Assembly (NCBI GenBank): GCA_029717555.1 | Contig: JAMDHS010000075.1 | Location: 31,712-95,711, forward strand | Direction of reading: 5' to 3' | Length of the DNA: 64,000 bases | Origin: Peribolospora baueri | Taxonomy: Eukaryota; Basidiomycota; Peribolosporomycetes; Peribolosporales; Peribolosporaceae | Translations under genes and position numbers: made by a program | The notes under the pieces: generated by a model | The model's database searches: none | The model's input: only the letters and a program-made list of their open reading frames with translations | What the model was told of the DNA's origin: nothing | Part shown: positions 12,301 to 23,400 of the stretch, piece by piece | Layout: every line of letters starts with the position of its first letter | Position numbering within the stretch: position 1 is the stretch's first letter

Positions 12301-13994
12301 TTGGGCTCCCCTGAGGCTAGGCGGGACGAGACCCGCCGGGAGCGTGGCAGGGAGCTCCTTCCCAGAGAGCTTGTCATTAATGAGATGCATCGCCACAGCA
12401 AATTCGTCTCGGGTGAGCTGGCCAGCTTGCCTGATGTCGGCTAAGTCCCTATAATGTGGAGGGTGATGTGCGGAAAGATGATCTGTCAGCGCCTCCCTCC
12501 TCTTAACTCTGGCATTGAAGTAACGTCCAGGCCAAAATAGGCCAATGGACTCTTTGACTCACCAAATCTGCGCCAATACCGCCTCCGGCAGTTTGCTCTG
12601 CAAGAGGAATGGCACGACGATCTGGCCTTCGAGAATGCCCCTCTTATCCTTATCAAGCATGTCGAAGAAACCGTCCGCCTTGGCCTTCTCCGCTGGGGCG
12701 ATGTCCCACGTCTTGCCTCCCGTCGCCATTGCCGCCGCGGCTACTGGCCCGAGGGCAGAAGGAGAAAGAGGCGTTCCTGTTTGGCCCGGGACCCCTACAC
12801 CAGTGAGGTTAGCCTGCAATGGCGAAGCGGGAGGGCGCATGCCGCCGGACGCGGAGCCACCAGTAAATTGGGTAGGGATTGGAGAGTGAGGACCAGATGA
12901 ACTGCCAGAACGGCCGGCGGCAGCTTCGTAAAGGCCCGGAGGAAGGGTGGCAGGTATGGTAGAGTTCGTGCCCGACATTGTGCCTTGAATGAAGTACATA
13001 GCTGAACGCGGGCAGAAAAGCGTTGCAATTCAGAGGAAACCATACAAGCGAGAGAACAGGCCGTGACGTGCTCAATGGGCAGACGCGCAGGAAGGCCAAG
13101 CTCACCGATGATGAAGTCAGTAAGGTCGAGAGCACCGCGCGTTTTGGTGTCGGCCAAGTTCCAGATGGCGCCGAGCTTCTCAAAGGGAAGCTTGGATTTG
13201 ACGAAGATGTCCTTAGCCTTGTCACCTAAGAACGTCGGCCGCGAGAAGCCACGTCAGATCGCCTCCCAGCCTGCCAGCCGAACATGAACATATAAAGCAC
13301 TTACCGTCCAGCAAACCGTTATGAGGCCCGCTGGTGGCAAAGATACGCGTGTACCTCGCTCTATCCTCGGGAGAGATGGAGATGGGGACAGTGGCCCCAG
13401 GACGCGTATTGATGGAAGGCGCACCACCGCTGGGGAGGCCAGGTATCGTCACGCCCTCGAACGTGGGCAGAGGGCCGGCTGAAGGCGAATAACAGTGTTG
13501 GTGACAGAGACGATAAGTGGCAAGGAAGTGAGAATGAGCATGCGCTATGTTATCAGACAGTACGTTGCCTACGCCATTAGATTGCGACTTACGTCGGCCT
13601 ATCGTGTCCATGCCGATTGCCTCTCCTTTCTGGGCATGACCAATAAGCCTCAGAGCAACGCTAAAGCTCTGCTGGGTTAAAAATCCGTTGTTCTCTACGT
13701 CGGCGATGGCCCATATCTCGCCGAGGGTGTGCGGGGGCAGGCCTGAGCCGGCGAAGAACTTGACGGCGGCATCACCGGTGAGCACGCCGACGTTGTCCTT
13801 GTCAGCAAGCTTGAAAAGGTAAGAGTATGCCGTGCGCTCAGTGGGAGTGAGCACAAGGGAAGAAGCTGCAAAAGAAAGCAGGCATGGCGGGGAGAGCGGG
13901 GGAGGCATCAGCATCACGCTGGCTGGTCGGCGGGATCGTCTCGTCGGTGCGACCGCGTCAACTTCTACTCACTCGTACTCGCACCGCCTGCCAT
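9394..13994 (-). CDS. EDE1: Ede1/Eps15-like endocytic scaffold
   Basis: Seven exons on the minus strand: 13994-13973, 13865-13593, 13478-13305, 13225-13106, 13001-12563, 12448-12285 and 12188-9394; 1328 residues. Ede1 arrives early at clathrin endocytic sites and binds NPF-motif adaptors, Syp1 and ubiquitinated cargo. Three EH domains are visible: about residues 9-97 ([36 protein letters not shown]), 135-215 ([30 protein letters not shown]) and 294-390 ([28 protein letters not shown]). A coiled coil follows at about 505-670. Then comes a long Ser/Thr/Ala/Asp-rich region with repeated FDDAF/DFDDDF motifs, and a C-terminal UBA ([20 protein letters not shown]) to the end. Exon 1 carries only seven codons; its junction restores [17 protein letters not shown]. 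All six introns are GT..AG and in phase. Domain order matches fungal Ede1. Confidence 0.95.
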
Positions 13995-14417
13995 GACTGG
14001 GTCTTCAGTTCTGGGAAAAATCAACCTCGGTCAATCTCACACAGTGCTCCCGTCGTCGCCGCCGTCGTTTACCGTCGTCGTGGAAGAAGGAGAGGGAAGG
14101 AAGGTCAAGGCGAGGCTGGGATGGAGAACACCTTGATGTCTCCACGTACCTCGCCGCCAACCCGGCCGTCCGGCATCCATGGAAACGATCGCCGCCCATC
14201 GCCGTCCATCAGCGCAACCCTAACCAAGCCCGATCGCGAGCCGGCGCTGCGGCGAGAGCGCTCTCTATTGCTATCACGAGCCAAGTCGTGCCCACTAACG
14301 GACGACGAGGAGTGCTGGCTCGGGCAGACCCTCATCTTCTTGGTATCGCCTGCTGCTCGCTTGCTTGAGCTGCCCAGCGCAGTGCAGGGCGACCCTTATT
14401 TTGTAGCACCAGCCGCC
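13995..14417. promoter_or_regulatory. Divergent promoter EDE1 / PEX14
   Basis: 423 bases separate the opposed start codons of EDE1 and PEX14. The plus-strand frame of PEX14 is open back to 13884, across EDE1 exon 1, but this part shows no protein-like composition. I see no obvious TATA box. Confidence 0.55.
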
Positions 14418-16585
14418 ATGTCCGACGCCCAGCAATCACCATCATCAAGCTCGCCGCTCTTCTTCGGGGCCCCGCGACCAGAGGACTTCCTACCTACGCC
14501 TGGCGGCTTTCATCACGCCTCCTCGCACTCCCTTCAAGAGCAAGAGAAGCGCCAACAGCTCCTGGAACATGCAGTTCGCTTTCTGTCCAACACCCCTTCT
14601 ACCTCTTCGCCTTTTCGAGCTCCAACAGCGAACCCGAGTTCGCCTTCCCCGACAGCGACTATATGGACCGACGACGAGCGCAAACGCGAGTTTCTCAGGC
14701 GCAAGGGTCTTACGGAGTCAGATATAGACGAGGCTTTTAGGAGGAGCGCCAGTGGGACTTCCCTTAGGAGATCCGCTGCCGAGAGCTCTTCCAGTGCTGC
14801 CAGAGAGGACGAGGTTTGGCCGACATGGGAAGGGGTAGCAGGTGCGGTGGAGGTTCAGCCGTCACCGGTGAGACCTTCGTATCGCTTTTTCCTACTTGAA
14901 CCGACGAGAGCGCGAATGACACGGCTGGCGCCAGGCTGACCTCGTCAACTCGAAATTACTTTTGCCTTCAGGCCCCGGCCTCCGCACCCCCTGTCCCATA
15001 TCGCACCTATTCTCGCTCCCCTCTTGCTCTCTACGCTCCTCCTCCGCCGCCGCCGCCGCCGCCGCCTTCGCGCTATCAGACGTTGCTGAGCTTCTTCAGG
15101 CGCCTCTGCTTCACTCTTGTCCTTCTAGGTGGATTCAGTATGATGGGCACTCTCGGGTGGAAGGTGAGCTACCTCTTTCGATTGCGCATGCTTTCGCGCA
15201 CTCAGCGGGGCAGCAATATAAGCGATCTCTTGCATAAGGTCCTGAATTCTTGAATCTCGGTTTTCTGCATCTTTCCTTCCCACCTTCGCCCGTCGTCGAT
15301 TCCAATTCTCAAGGCCCTCTTCCTCCCTTTCCTGGACAAGTCCCTCCTTGCCCGGCTCTCCCTGCTCACCCACCATTCCTCTCTCTACAACCGCATCCTC
15401 AGCACGATCCGCGACCTTCGCTACAGTGGTCTGTCTTCCCTTTCCCCTGAGGCGACAGCGGCGGCAGCCGCGGCCGCGGCAGCCAAAAAATCCGAAGAAG
15501 AGGAACGGGCTTTGCGGAAACCTCACGACGGTGCCCGTCCGCGTCTCGGCTGCCTTGCCAAACCAGGCGGACTGAGCGGTACTCAAAACGCCTTTGGCGG
15601 TTCGACGAAGCCAATGAAGCGCGTCCGCTGGCGGTTAGGCGACGAAGAGGAGGAAGATGAGTGGGTCACGGACGAGGAGGCTTCGGAGCCTGGGACACCT
15701 AGAGGAAATCTGGGGATGACGCCTCTGGACGTGGCCAAGGAGGTTGAGAAAGCTTACGAGAGGGTGGAGACGGAGGCGGGGAGTGTCGAGCAGGAGGAGC
15801 GGGGGCAAGAGCGCGACGAGAGTAAGACGGCTGAAGTGAAAGCGAAAGCAGGTGCGTCTGAGGGTGAGGAGGAGAGGGAAGTGGATGCACGAGATGCGGA
15901 TGGGAAAGACGGAGGGCAGGCTTCCGAGACAGACGTAATCGATCCCGGAACGACGGAGAGGGCGCCGATCGACATCCTCCATAGCTGGCGCGCCTCGCTT
16001 TCCGGCCTCGTTGCCGCACTGCGTCAAGGCAGCCCCGAAGGCCATGCTTCTCGACAACAAGAAGATGAGGGAGAGGAGAGGAGGAGAAGGGAAGGTCTAG
16101 ATGAATTCGGCTTCCCTCTCGCCGCCTCCTCTTCCTCCCCCTCATTGGAACCGAAGACGAAGCTTTTCGACTCTCTTGTCAACCTCGAAAGCTACATCTC
16201 ATCCCAACACTTCCTCGCCTCCGACACCCTCGCCTCCTCCCTCCGCGACGCTGCGGGCGCCGGCGGTGTCAGCGCATTCCACAATCCCTGGGCCGCTCCT
16301 TCCGCTCCTTCCGCTGGCAAGGCTTCAGGCGATGGCGAGGGGGAGATCGTTTCGACAGCCAAGATCAGAGCAGAGATCAGGGCCCTGAAGGGGCTCTTGC
16401 TCAATCGGAGGAATTTCCCCGCCTTCGGGAGGGGCATCACCAGCGATTCAGGTGGCGCTGCCGGCGCGGCCGGCGCGGAGGCGAATGGAAGGGGGACGCT
16501 GAGGCCTGGAGCGGAGATTGCGAGACAAAGAATGCCGGGCATGAGGGGTGGACAGCCCGGCGGCGGAGAGGCAGCCGGGCGGTAG
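14418..16585 (+). CDS. PEX14: Pex14 peroxisomal docking protein
   Basis: Exons 14418-14867, 14972-15163 and 15314-16585 give 637 residues. Pex14 forms the peroxisomal docking/translocation complex that receives the import receptors Pex5 and Pex7. The conserved N-terminal domain is at about residues 35-110: LLEHAVRFLSN, then an insert, then EFLRRKGLTESDIDEAFRRS. A polyproline run (codons CCG) precedes a hydrophobic segment at about residues 190-220 (RRLCFTLVLLGGFSMMG). A coiled-coil/acidic C-terminal half follows (SPEATAAAAAAA, KKSEEEERA), then Glu-rich and Gly/Ala-rich tails. Start ATG 14418 (GCCGCCATGTCC) is the best-context ATG. The second intron uses an unusual CTCAAG acceptor; any earlier AG leads into an in-frame stop, so this junction is inferred. 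Confidence 0.9.
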
Positions 16586-16777
16586 AGCGGGTGCGTGTGG
16601 AGAGGCACAGCTGTAGGTAACTTTTGCATGGCGTTGAAAGTTCTTGCTGGCTGACTGACCTGCCTGGGTGGATGAATGACTCCGTCGTTTGTCACCAAGG
16701 CCGAAATCCGGCGGGAAAATAGAACGAGACTACCAGTCGGAGTGGAAAGATAGAGGACCCTGCTTCTGACATGGAAA

Positions 16778-17640
16778 CATTGTTGAAGACCCTTTTCTTC
16801 TCGCTGCTTTATCTTCCCTCTCCGTTGAAGACCCGTTGCTTTCTTGTTGAAGGCCCTTTTTTCCTTGTTTTTCATCTCGCTAATCTTCCTCCACTGATTC
16901 GAGGAGGTGGGCGGAGAGGGCGTAGAAGTCGGGGCCGCGGGTGGTGTCATTGGTGGCCTCTGGGAAGGGCGTGACGGCTGTGGACGGGGGGAAGAGGCCC
17001 ACCTCCGGGCCATCCGTCGTGGGCAGGTTGGGATCGATGAGCGTGCGGTCGTCCGAGTCGGCGCCGACGCGGATGTGAGGCGGCTTGCCGGTGAGCTGGG
17101 CGAGGTTGGTGAGGGCTTGGGTGGTGAAGTTGTTCCTGCCGGACGCCGAGTTGCCGACCCAGTCGGGCCAGCGGTCGTTCTCGATGGAGAAGGAGACGAG
17201 GTCGGGGCGGAGCTGTTCGGCCCAAACGGGGCCGTCGACGGGGACGGCGACGACGACGCTCTCGGTGACGTTGGTGGTGGTGCGGGGAGGGAAGATGAAG
17301 CAGCAAGAAAAAACAAGGAAGTAGGGAGGGAGGAGAAAACGGCGGGGAGAAACGATTTTCCACAAATGTCGTGCCACGAGGCAAAATGGAAAGGCATGGA
17401 CGGAGAATGAGTGAAGGTAGATTAACGAGATGAAAAACAAGGAGAAAGTGTCTTCAACAAGAAAGAAAAGGTCTTCAACGACATTGCTGAAAACCGTTTC
17501 TTCCTGCCGTTTTTTCCTCCCTCCCTGTTGAATGCCCGTTTCTTTCTTGTTTTTTCTTGCTGTTTTATCTTCCCTCCCTGTCGAAGACGGTCTCTTTCTT
17601 GTTGAAGTCCCGTTTCTTCTCGCTTCTTTAACAGCTCGCT
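16778..17640. repeat. Nested inverted repeats around a GH79 fragment
   Basis: Two inverted pairs can be read directly. Pair 1: 16823-16900 on the plus strand resembles the reverse complement of 17404-17480 (shared core CTTGTTTTTCATCTCG, by eye about 80-85% alike). Pair 2: 17480-17586 on the plus strand resembles the reverse complement of 17286-17370 (shared cores TTCTCCTCCCTCCCT and CTTGTTTTTTCTTGCTG). Further direct copies lie at 16778-16822 and 17520-17640. The inner edges abut the GH79 fragment on both sides. This is either a local repeat family folded into palindromes or the remains of a non-autonomous element. Confidence 0.75.
16880..17285 (-). pseudogene. Truncated GH79 glycoside hydrolase fragment
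   Basis: On the minus strand the segment reads about 130 residues typical of the N-terminal part of fungal GH79 (beta-glucuronidase/heparanase-like) enzymes: VSFSIENDRWPDWVG, NLAQLTGKPPHIRVGADSDD and a VTPFPEAT motif, ending DFYALSAHLL. Full enzymes have about 450-550 residues. Here the signal peptide, the catalytic Glu residues and the whole barrel remainder are absent, and the frame runs into LESVEED and a TAG stop at 16882-16880. Upstream the open frame continues into repeat sequence with no protein character. Codon use inside the fragment is GC3-rich like real genes, so it was copied or cut from a functional gene. Both edges meet the inverted repeats. Confidence 0.8.
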
Positions 17641-17895
17641 CCGATTGCTCAGGTCCTTCGTGCATCACGGAGCCTCTTCGCAGCCCGAAAAGCGTGCCAC
17701 CAGATCCCACAGGAAATGCACCTCTTGCGGCGAGGCTGTAGCGTTTCCGCACGCGAAGTGGAATATGTATAGAGTAAGCATCACCATTGCCATTGCAGTG
17801 TGCACGTGTATACTCGTCCGAGAGAATCTTCATCGACAAAGATGAAGAGAGAAGGGCCACGAGAATCAAATCTCAAACCCATTCCCGGGGCCCGT

Positions 17896-19682
17896 TTATC
17901 TATTTCCACCACACCTCAATCCACGGATGGGAATACCGGCCATCCGCAAAGCCCGTCGTCCCTCCAGCGCCCAATCCCTCCCGTGCGCCTCCTCCCTCCC
18001 GAACTTGGCCTCCTCATCCGGCCCGAGCTGGATAGCTCGCAGCTCTTCTGCTCTTGTCTCCTCCATCTCCCTACCGCCGAACCCTTCGAGCCCGCCCGCG
18101 CGCATCCACGCCGCGACGTTGCTCTGCGAGCGGAGGGAATCGAGCACGCCGATCACCTGGAGGAGCACGTCATCCCCGTGGTCGGCGTCCCTGTCCATGT
18201 CGTCCGGTTCGGTTGCACTACCAAGGTGGGTAGAAGCAGGAGGTGAAGACGCACGCCACCTCTCCGCCCAATACTTCTCGCTCTCCCGCGCCTTCTTCGC
18301 ATCATACTCCGGCACGCAGATATGGTTGAAAGGCTGCAAATGAGCCTTATCGGGAGAATCGTCCAACAGGATGGTGTTAAAGAGCGAGAACTGCGCTGAT
18401 TCCGGGTTTGAGGCGGGATCGGGCTTGACAGGGTGGTGTTCTCGGTCAGGTCGGGAGAACGAGGAAGAAACGCGGGCGTCGGCGAAGATAGAGGAAAGGT
18501 TTTCAGTGTTGAGCGCATTCCAGATTATTTGAAGGTCTTTGACGGATTGCGTTTTGCGGTCTGTATCGTTGCGCAGGACGACACAAGTCTCCAATGAGCA
18601 TGAGAAGAGAGAAGAGAGTGGGAAAAGGTCCGAGTCGACCGACCAACGACGACCGACTCACAAAACAACTCCTTCCTCACCAACGTATCCCGACTCCAAA
18701 CGGCAACCAACCTCTCACGTTGTTCCGCGCTCATGATGGCGCGCAGCATGAGCTCGACGTTGTGCGGCTGTGCGCTGCTCCACACGATCACGTGAAAGCG
18801 CTGTCTGTCGGCCCCCGAACCGCGCAAAGTAAGATTCAATCCTTTGTCCGTTGACGAGGGTAGTACGTCAAGATCCGATGTATTCATCTCCTTCTCCTCC
18901 GAACTCGGACCCTCGGCCTCGCTATCCACCTCCGCCTGCGTTCGACCGTTCACTGAAAAGAGGTATTGAAGAAACTCTTCCAGGTACGGGCGCTTCTGTG
19001 GACGCATGCTCCGTGAACGGCCCGATGACTTTGGGCGGTGGAGCAAAGTACCGTTGAGGTCTAAGACAACGAGTTTAGGTCGGGCGTCGACTTGGCACGG
19101 GGAGAGACAGGCGGAGGACGTGAGGGAGAGGTACTCGTGAGAGGGCATGTTGCGGACGAATGCGGGCGCTGAAGTCGGCGAGTACCGGTTTCCCCACGTC
19201 GGTTGGACGTCGTCGAAAGTGAGCGAGGGCGACGAGCGACGCTGAGATTGTCTCTCATCCCTGCTTATATAATCGGAGCGACCGTCTGCGTGCTTTGGTC
19301 TGTCGTCTTCGTAGTCCGGGTAGTCGCGGTGGCCATCTGAGTGCAGCGATCTCCAGGAGTACCGACCATTTGCATGGCTTGTTCGATCATTCCACGAGCC
19401 GGCATTACCTGCGCGTCGCTCCCAGTAGCCCGGGGAATTCGACTGTCTGTCCCTATGGCCTGGCGAGCGCCAGGAGGAATGATCGTCGGCGTAGCCTGAT
19501 AGATCCCGCCACCCTCTCATCTGCGAGAGCGAAGTGCAGGTCGCAGGAAGAGGTGGCAATAGCAATGGCGGTGGTGGGAGGTTGTGGACTTTCGCGGGCT
19601 GCGATTGCGAGAAGGGTTCTTGTCTTCGGCGTACCCGATGGCTGCAGGGCGGAATGGGAGGACGGGAGCTGAGGCAAGGCAT
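17896..19682 (-). CDS. FCP1/NIF-type HAD domain protein
   Basis: Exons 19682-18681 and 18588-17896 on the minus strand encode 564 residues. The C-terminal two thirds are an FCP1-homology (NIF) HAD domain, the family of CTD-type phosphatases. Motif I reads LVVLDLNGTLLHR (about residues 204-216), then FHVIVWSSAQPHNVELML, VAVWSRDTL, VKDLQIIW and a C-terminal NTILLDDSPDKA loop holding the motif IV acidic pair. The second motif I aspartate (DxD) is Asn 210 here, so catalytic strength is uncertain. The first ~190 residues are Arg/Ser/Asp-rich with short RD/HRD repeats and probably disordered. The intron runs from GTGAGG to TTGGAG; the alternative donor GTGAGT is out of phase. Start ATG 19682 is the first in frame; a start at the MRGWRD methionine is possible. 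Confidence 0.85.
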
Positions 19683-20491
19683 CGTGTTGAGGAGCACGGC
19701 AAGCCATATAGCCGGAGCTGCATTTCATTTACTTTGCATTTCTACTCACAACGAAAGGGTGCAAACGTGGATGACGCCACCACGTAGGCGCATCGAGCAG
19801 CGGCGAAGGATGAGGGAGAGATAGAAAGTCACCGCCATCCGACCGCCAAGGACGGACGATTTAGATCGGGATGTCCCGGTCGGTCGCCCGTTCTCGTCCG
19901 CTCATCGCCGCTCGGTTTTGATAGCCTCGACGCGGTCACCGCTTTGATCGACACGGTGCCTGACCTGACGGACGACCATCGACGACGGTCGACTGCCTGT
20001 TCCTTCTGCTCCATTCGACCCACGAGCATTCGGTCGTCCTGCTTTCCATCGACGGTGCTAATCCAGGCGGACGCGTACAGGAAAGCCGTGTCACCCAGTA
20101 CGCCCGATGGACGAGCCGGAGGGGTCAAGCTGATGACCGGCCTATAGGTGGCTTCTTGACACTCGTTCTCATCTGTCTTCGTAATTTTTTTATTCCTTTC
20201 CTTTGGAAGTTTGACCGCTAGACTCACTTTCAGGCACGCATCTGGCCATGCTTGGACCTCGGAAGGGGCGACCGCGACAGGCACCCGTTAACCCGACGGA
20301 CGCTCACCTCCCGGCCTCTACTTTTCTCGTCCCCTGACCAGCTCCGCCCTTTCCTTCCCTTTTCCATCCCCGACAACTTACATTTTCATTTGCTTTTCTC
20401 CGCCCAGTTTGCACCTTCCTCGTCTTTGCTTGCTTTGCCGACGCGGCAGGAAGCCGCGTCTTGCTTCTTCCTCCTCTTCCTCGAATACGAG
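19683..20491. promoter_or_regulatory. Divergent intergenic region
   Basis: 809 bases between the starts of the HAD gene (-) and the long repeat-bearing gene (+). The last 250 bases before 20492 are pyrimidine-rich (CTTCCTC/TTTTC runs), as in other leaders of this window. No small gene was recognised. Confidence 0.5.
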
Positions 20492-23400
20492 ATGGCTTCA
20501 GCCTCTCGTCCTTCGCTCGAGGCCCCCCCGGTCAGTTTTCGTGTTCGCAGTTGCCTTGGTACGCCTCCAGCTGCCAACGCAGCCATGTTCATGTCTTTGC
20601 TTTACCTCTAGGCTAACCTTCGGGCCGACGTCGCTAGCCCGGTCACCAACGCGAGCATCCTCCACTCTCATTCGACCTCCATGGCCGACCGTGTGGGAGA
20701 ACGTTCGGACACAGCGACAGTCAACCGTCCAGGCTTCCGACACACCCTCAAAACTATATCTCCCCGCCCTCGCCCCTCTACCACAGCACCCCTCGCTCTT
20801 TTCGGCTTTTCCCCCACCCCGCCTGACACTGTTGATTCCTCGAAAAATGTGTTCGATCCCGCCCAGGCGGCTCAGACTCCGCTCTCTGCCGGCTCTCATA
20901 CTCGGACGGGACGCACGGCTTGTCGCTCTGCTCGTCCTCTGCAGGGAGGAAAATCGGGTGTGGAGTCAAGGCGCCGGGAAGCAGTCGACTCGCGCAAGCA
21001 GCATATATGCTGCCTAGTCGGCATTGGGCGCTGTCTTTGGTCCGTCGAGGTAAATGCCATTGACATCAGCGACCGTCAGAGCATAGGTCTCGACAAGAAC
21101 AGCGAGTGCCAGAACGCTCGGTCGGCGGTGAATCTTTCGTCGTCAGTCCTTGTCCTTTGTTCGCGATAGGATTGCACGTCGAGTTCAGCGACCTGGCGTC
21201 TCCCGGCTCATCCACGTCTGTCCGTTCCACTTTTACTCCATATTTTCAGCGAAAGCTTATTTCCGGCTACGCTCAACGAGAGCTCGACGACTATGGCTGA
21301 GCAACCGGTCGTTGGCGGCGCGCTGTTGGTCTTTGGGACGCTGCCCGTTACATGGACGAAGCTGTCAGGCTCGGCGCACCGATGCGCTCGCTCCCTAAGT
21401 GGCATGTGCTTTCCATCCTCGTCAGCTCTACCTCCGCGGCCGGCCGCTCGATCTAGGAAGTGCGACAAGAGCACTCAAACGGGCACCCAGACCGAGGTGG
21501 ACGTGAAGGGACCCAGATTGACCTCAGGCTCGGCCTTACGAACCAAGGTCGCCATTCTGGAGGATGCTAGAGACATTGCAAACCGCGAGCTGGACCCAGT
21601 TGGCGGAGACCAGGCTCGATACGGTCGCGATTTTCCGCCTAGGCCAGAACAGCAGCAAACTCCGAATGCCCCGTTCGCGGTTTCAGGAAAGTCGAGGTCG
21701 CTCCCTATCGAAAGCGATGTACGCACCCGGAGTCGAGGCCGAGGCCGCAGGTCCAATAGCGAAGGTGGAGGGGGTGTCGTGCCTCCTCCCCAACGCTCTC
21801 CATCCGCACCTGCACCTTGCCCTCCGCAATATTTTCCAGCCGCACCCGGTTGCACACCCGCTTTCACTTTCCCACCCCGCACTCCGCAGCAGAACTTGAA
21901 CTACCATCCTTCTGGCGTCAATGATTTCCAATATTGGGCACAATCCCAGACTGCCGGCACAGGCATTGGCGCTCACGCTGGCGTGCAAATCGGGCCGGGA
22001 CAGGTCATCCCGTGGCAAGCACAACATGTCACCCCCACCGTCCCCGGCACCGGCTATCCTCCGGGGCTCGTACAGGCACACCTCTGGCAAGCTCAGAACT
22101 TTCACATTCCCCCCAGCCCTGGTTACCACCCGAGCTTCGCGCAAGCGCACCAGCACCAGTGGCAAGCTCAGAACTTTGCCATGCTTCCCGGCGCCTGCTA
22201 TCCGCCGAGGCCCGCGCAGGCGCACACGTGGCATGCTCAAAGCATCCCTATCGCCTCCGGCGCCGACCGCTTCCCTTATCCTGCCCCGCCCGCAACCCTT
22301 TCTCATCAAGCCGGCAGCAGCGGCCCCGACGCACGGCAAGCGGCCCAGCAGGGCGCACACGCGGTACAGGTAGCCCATGCGGCACAGGCGGCACAAGCGG
22401 GCATGGCGCACAATCAGGCGGCCGTCCAGATGCGTTTCGGGGCCACTCGGTCGCGTCCCGGCGTACTGTCGGCGTTGGCACCGGCGTTCGAAGGAACCAA
22501 GACCGAGCCGCTTCGTACGCCGTCTCTCCCTTTGGTTGGTAACGAGGTCAAGCACTCTGCGTCTGGCGCGGGGTACGGCAACGCGCCTCCGTCATCGGCC
22601 GGGTCTCTCGTGGAGACCGATTGGTACACAAAAAATGCACTTGAACCGCCCTCAGGGTACGCCCCCCCGGTGCAGAACGACTGGTACAAGCGAACCGTGC
22701 TCAAGCAGCCCCAGGCGCCGTCGGTCACCTCGGCCAGGGACGCTGGACAGGCTGCCTCTGGTACGGAGCACGCCAACAGGTCGCCTCCAGCCGGAGCCCG
22801 TGCTGTGCAGGGCGAGTACGTATGCAGCGAGACGTCACAGGTGCCATCCATCTCTTTGACCGATGAAGCTGGACATACCCCTCCTGTGAAGATCGATTGG
22901 TACACGCGAACTAATCTCCTGCCGCCCTCGGCGGAGAATCCGTGTCCTTTGCAAAGGATCTGGTACACATCGCCGGCCCCGTGCCTGCCCTCGATTTTCG
23001 ACCGCCGCTCTGGTTCCCACCATGCTCCTCCGCGCCCTCTCGTCCGACCCGTATTCCACTTTGGAGTGGTCGGAGGAGAACGACGCCAAGCGCACGAAAT
23101 GGGCCCTCCACCGGGTCTCGAGGGCTACGCGACGGCGGTGTCTGTCGGAGCCGATGCCAGCGTTCCGTGCCTTTGGCCCGTTGGATGGGAACGCGCACTG
23201 GCGGCCTTGCGACGCGTTCTGTTACAGAGCTTCCCGTTTCCTACGGGCAGGAACGAGGTGGAGGCAATTGCGGGAACGGTGGTAGAATGGCCTTGCGGCG
23301 ACTGGACCTTTTGTCCCGACGTGGAGGACAGGCCCGTTTGGGCAGACGTCCCGGCCACCGTCCCGTCTGTCCATGTGCCCACGCTCACCGCCAAAGTGAC

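Larger units (their letters stand above)
16586..17895. other. Intergenic region with repeats and a gene fragment
   Basis: 1.3 kb between the 3' ends of PEX14 (+) and the HAD gene (-). It holds the GH79 fragment (16880-17285) and several copies of a degenerate repeat built around GTTGAAG-CCCGTTTCTTTCTT. Outside these, no open frame looks like a protein. The two parts are described separately. Confidence 0.7.
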
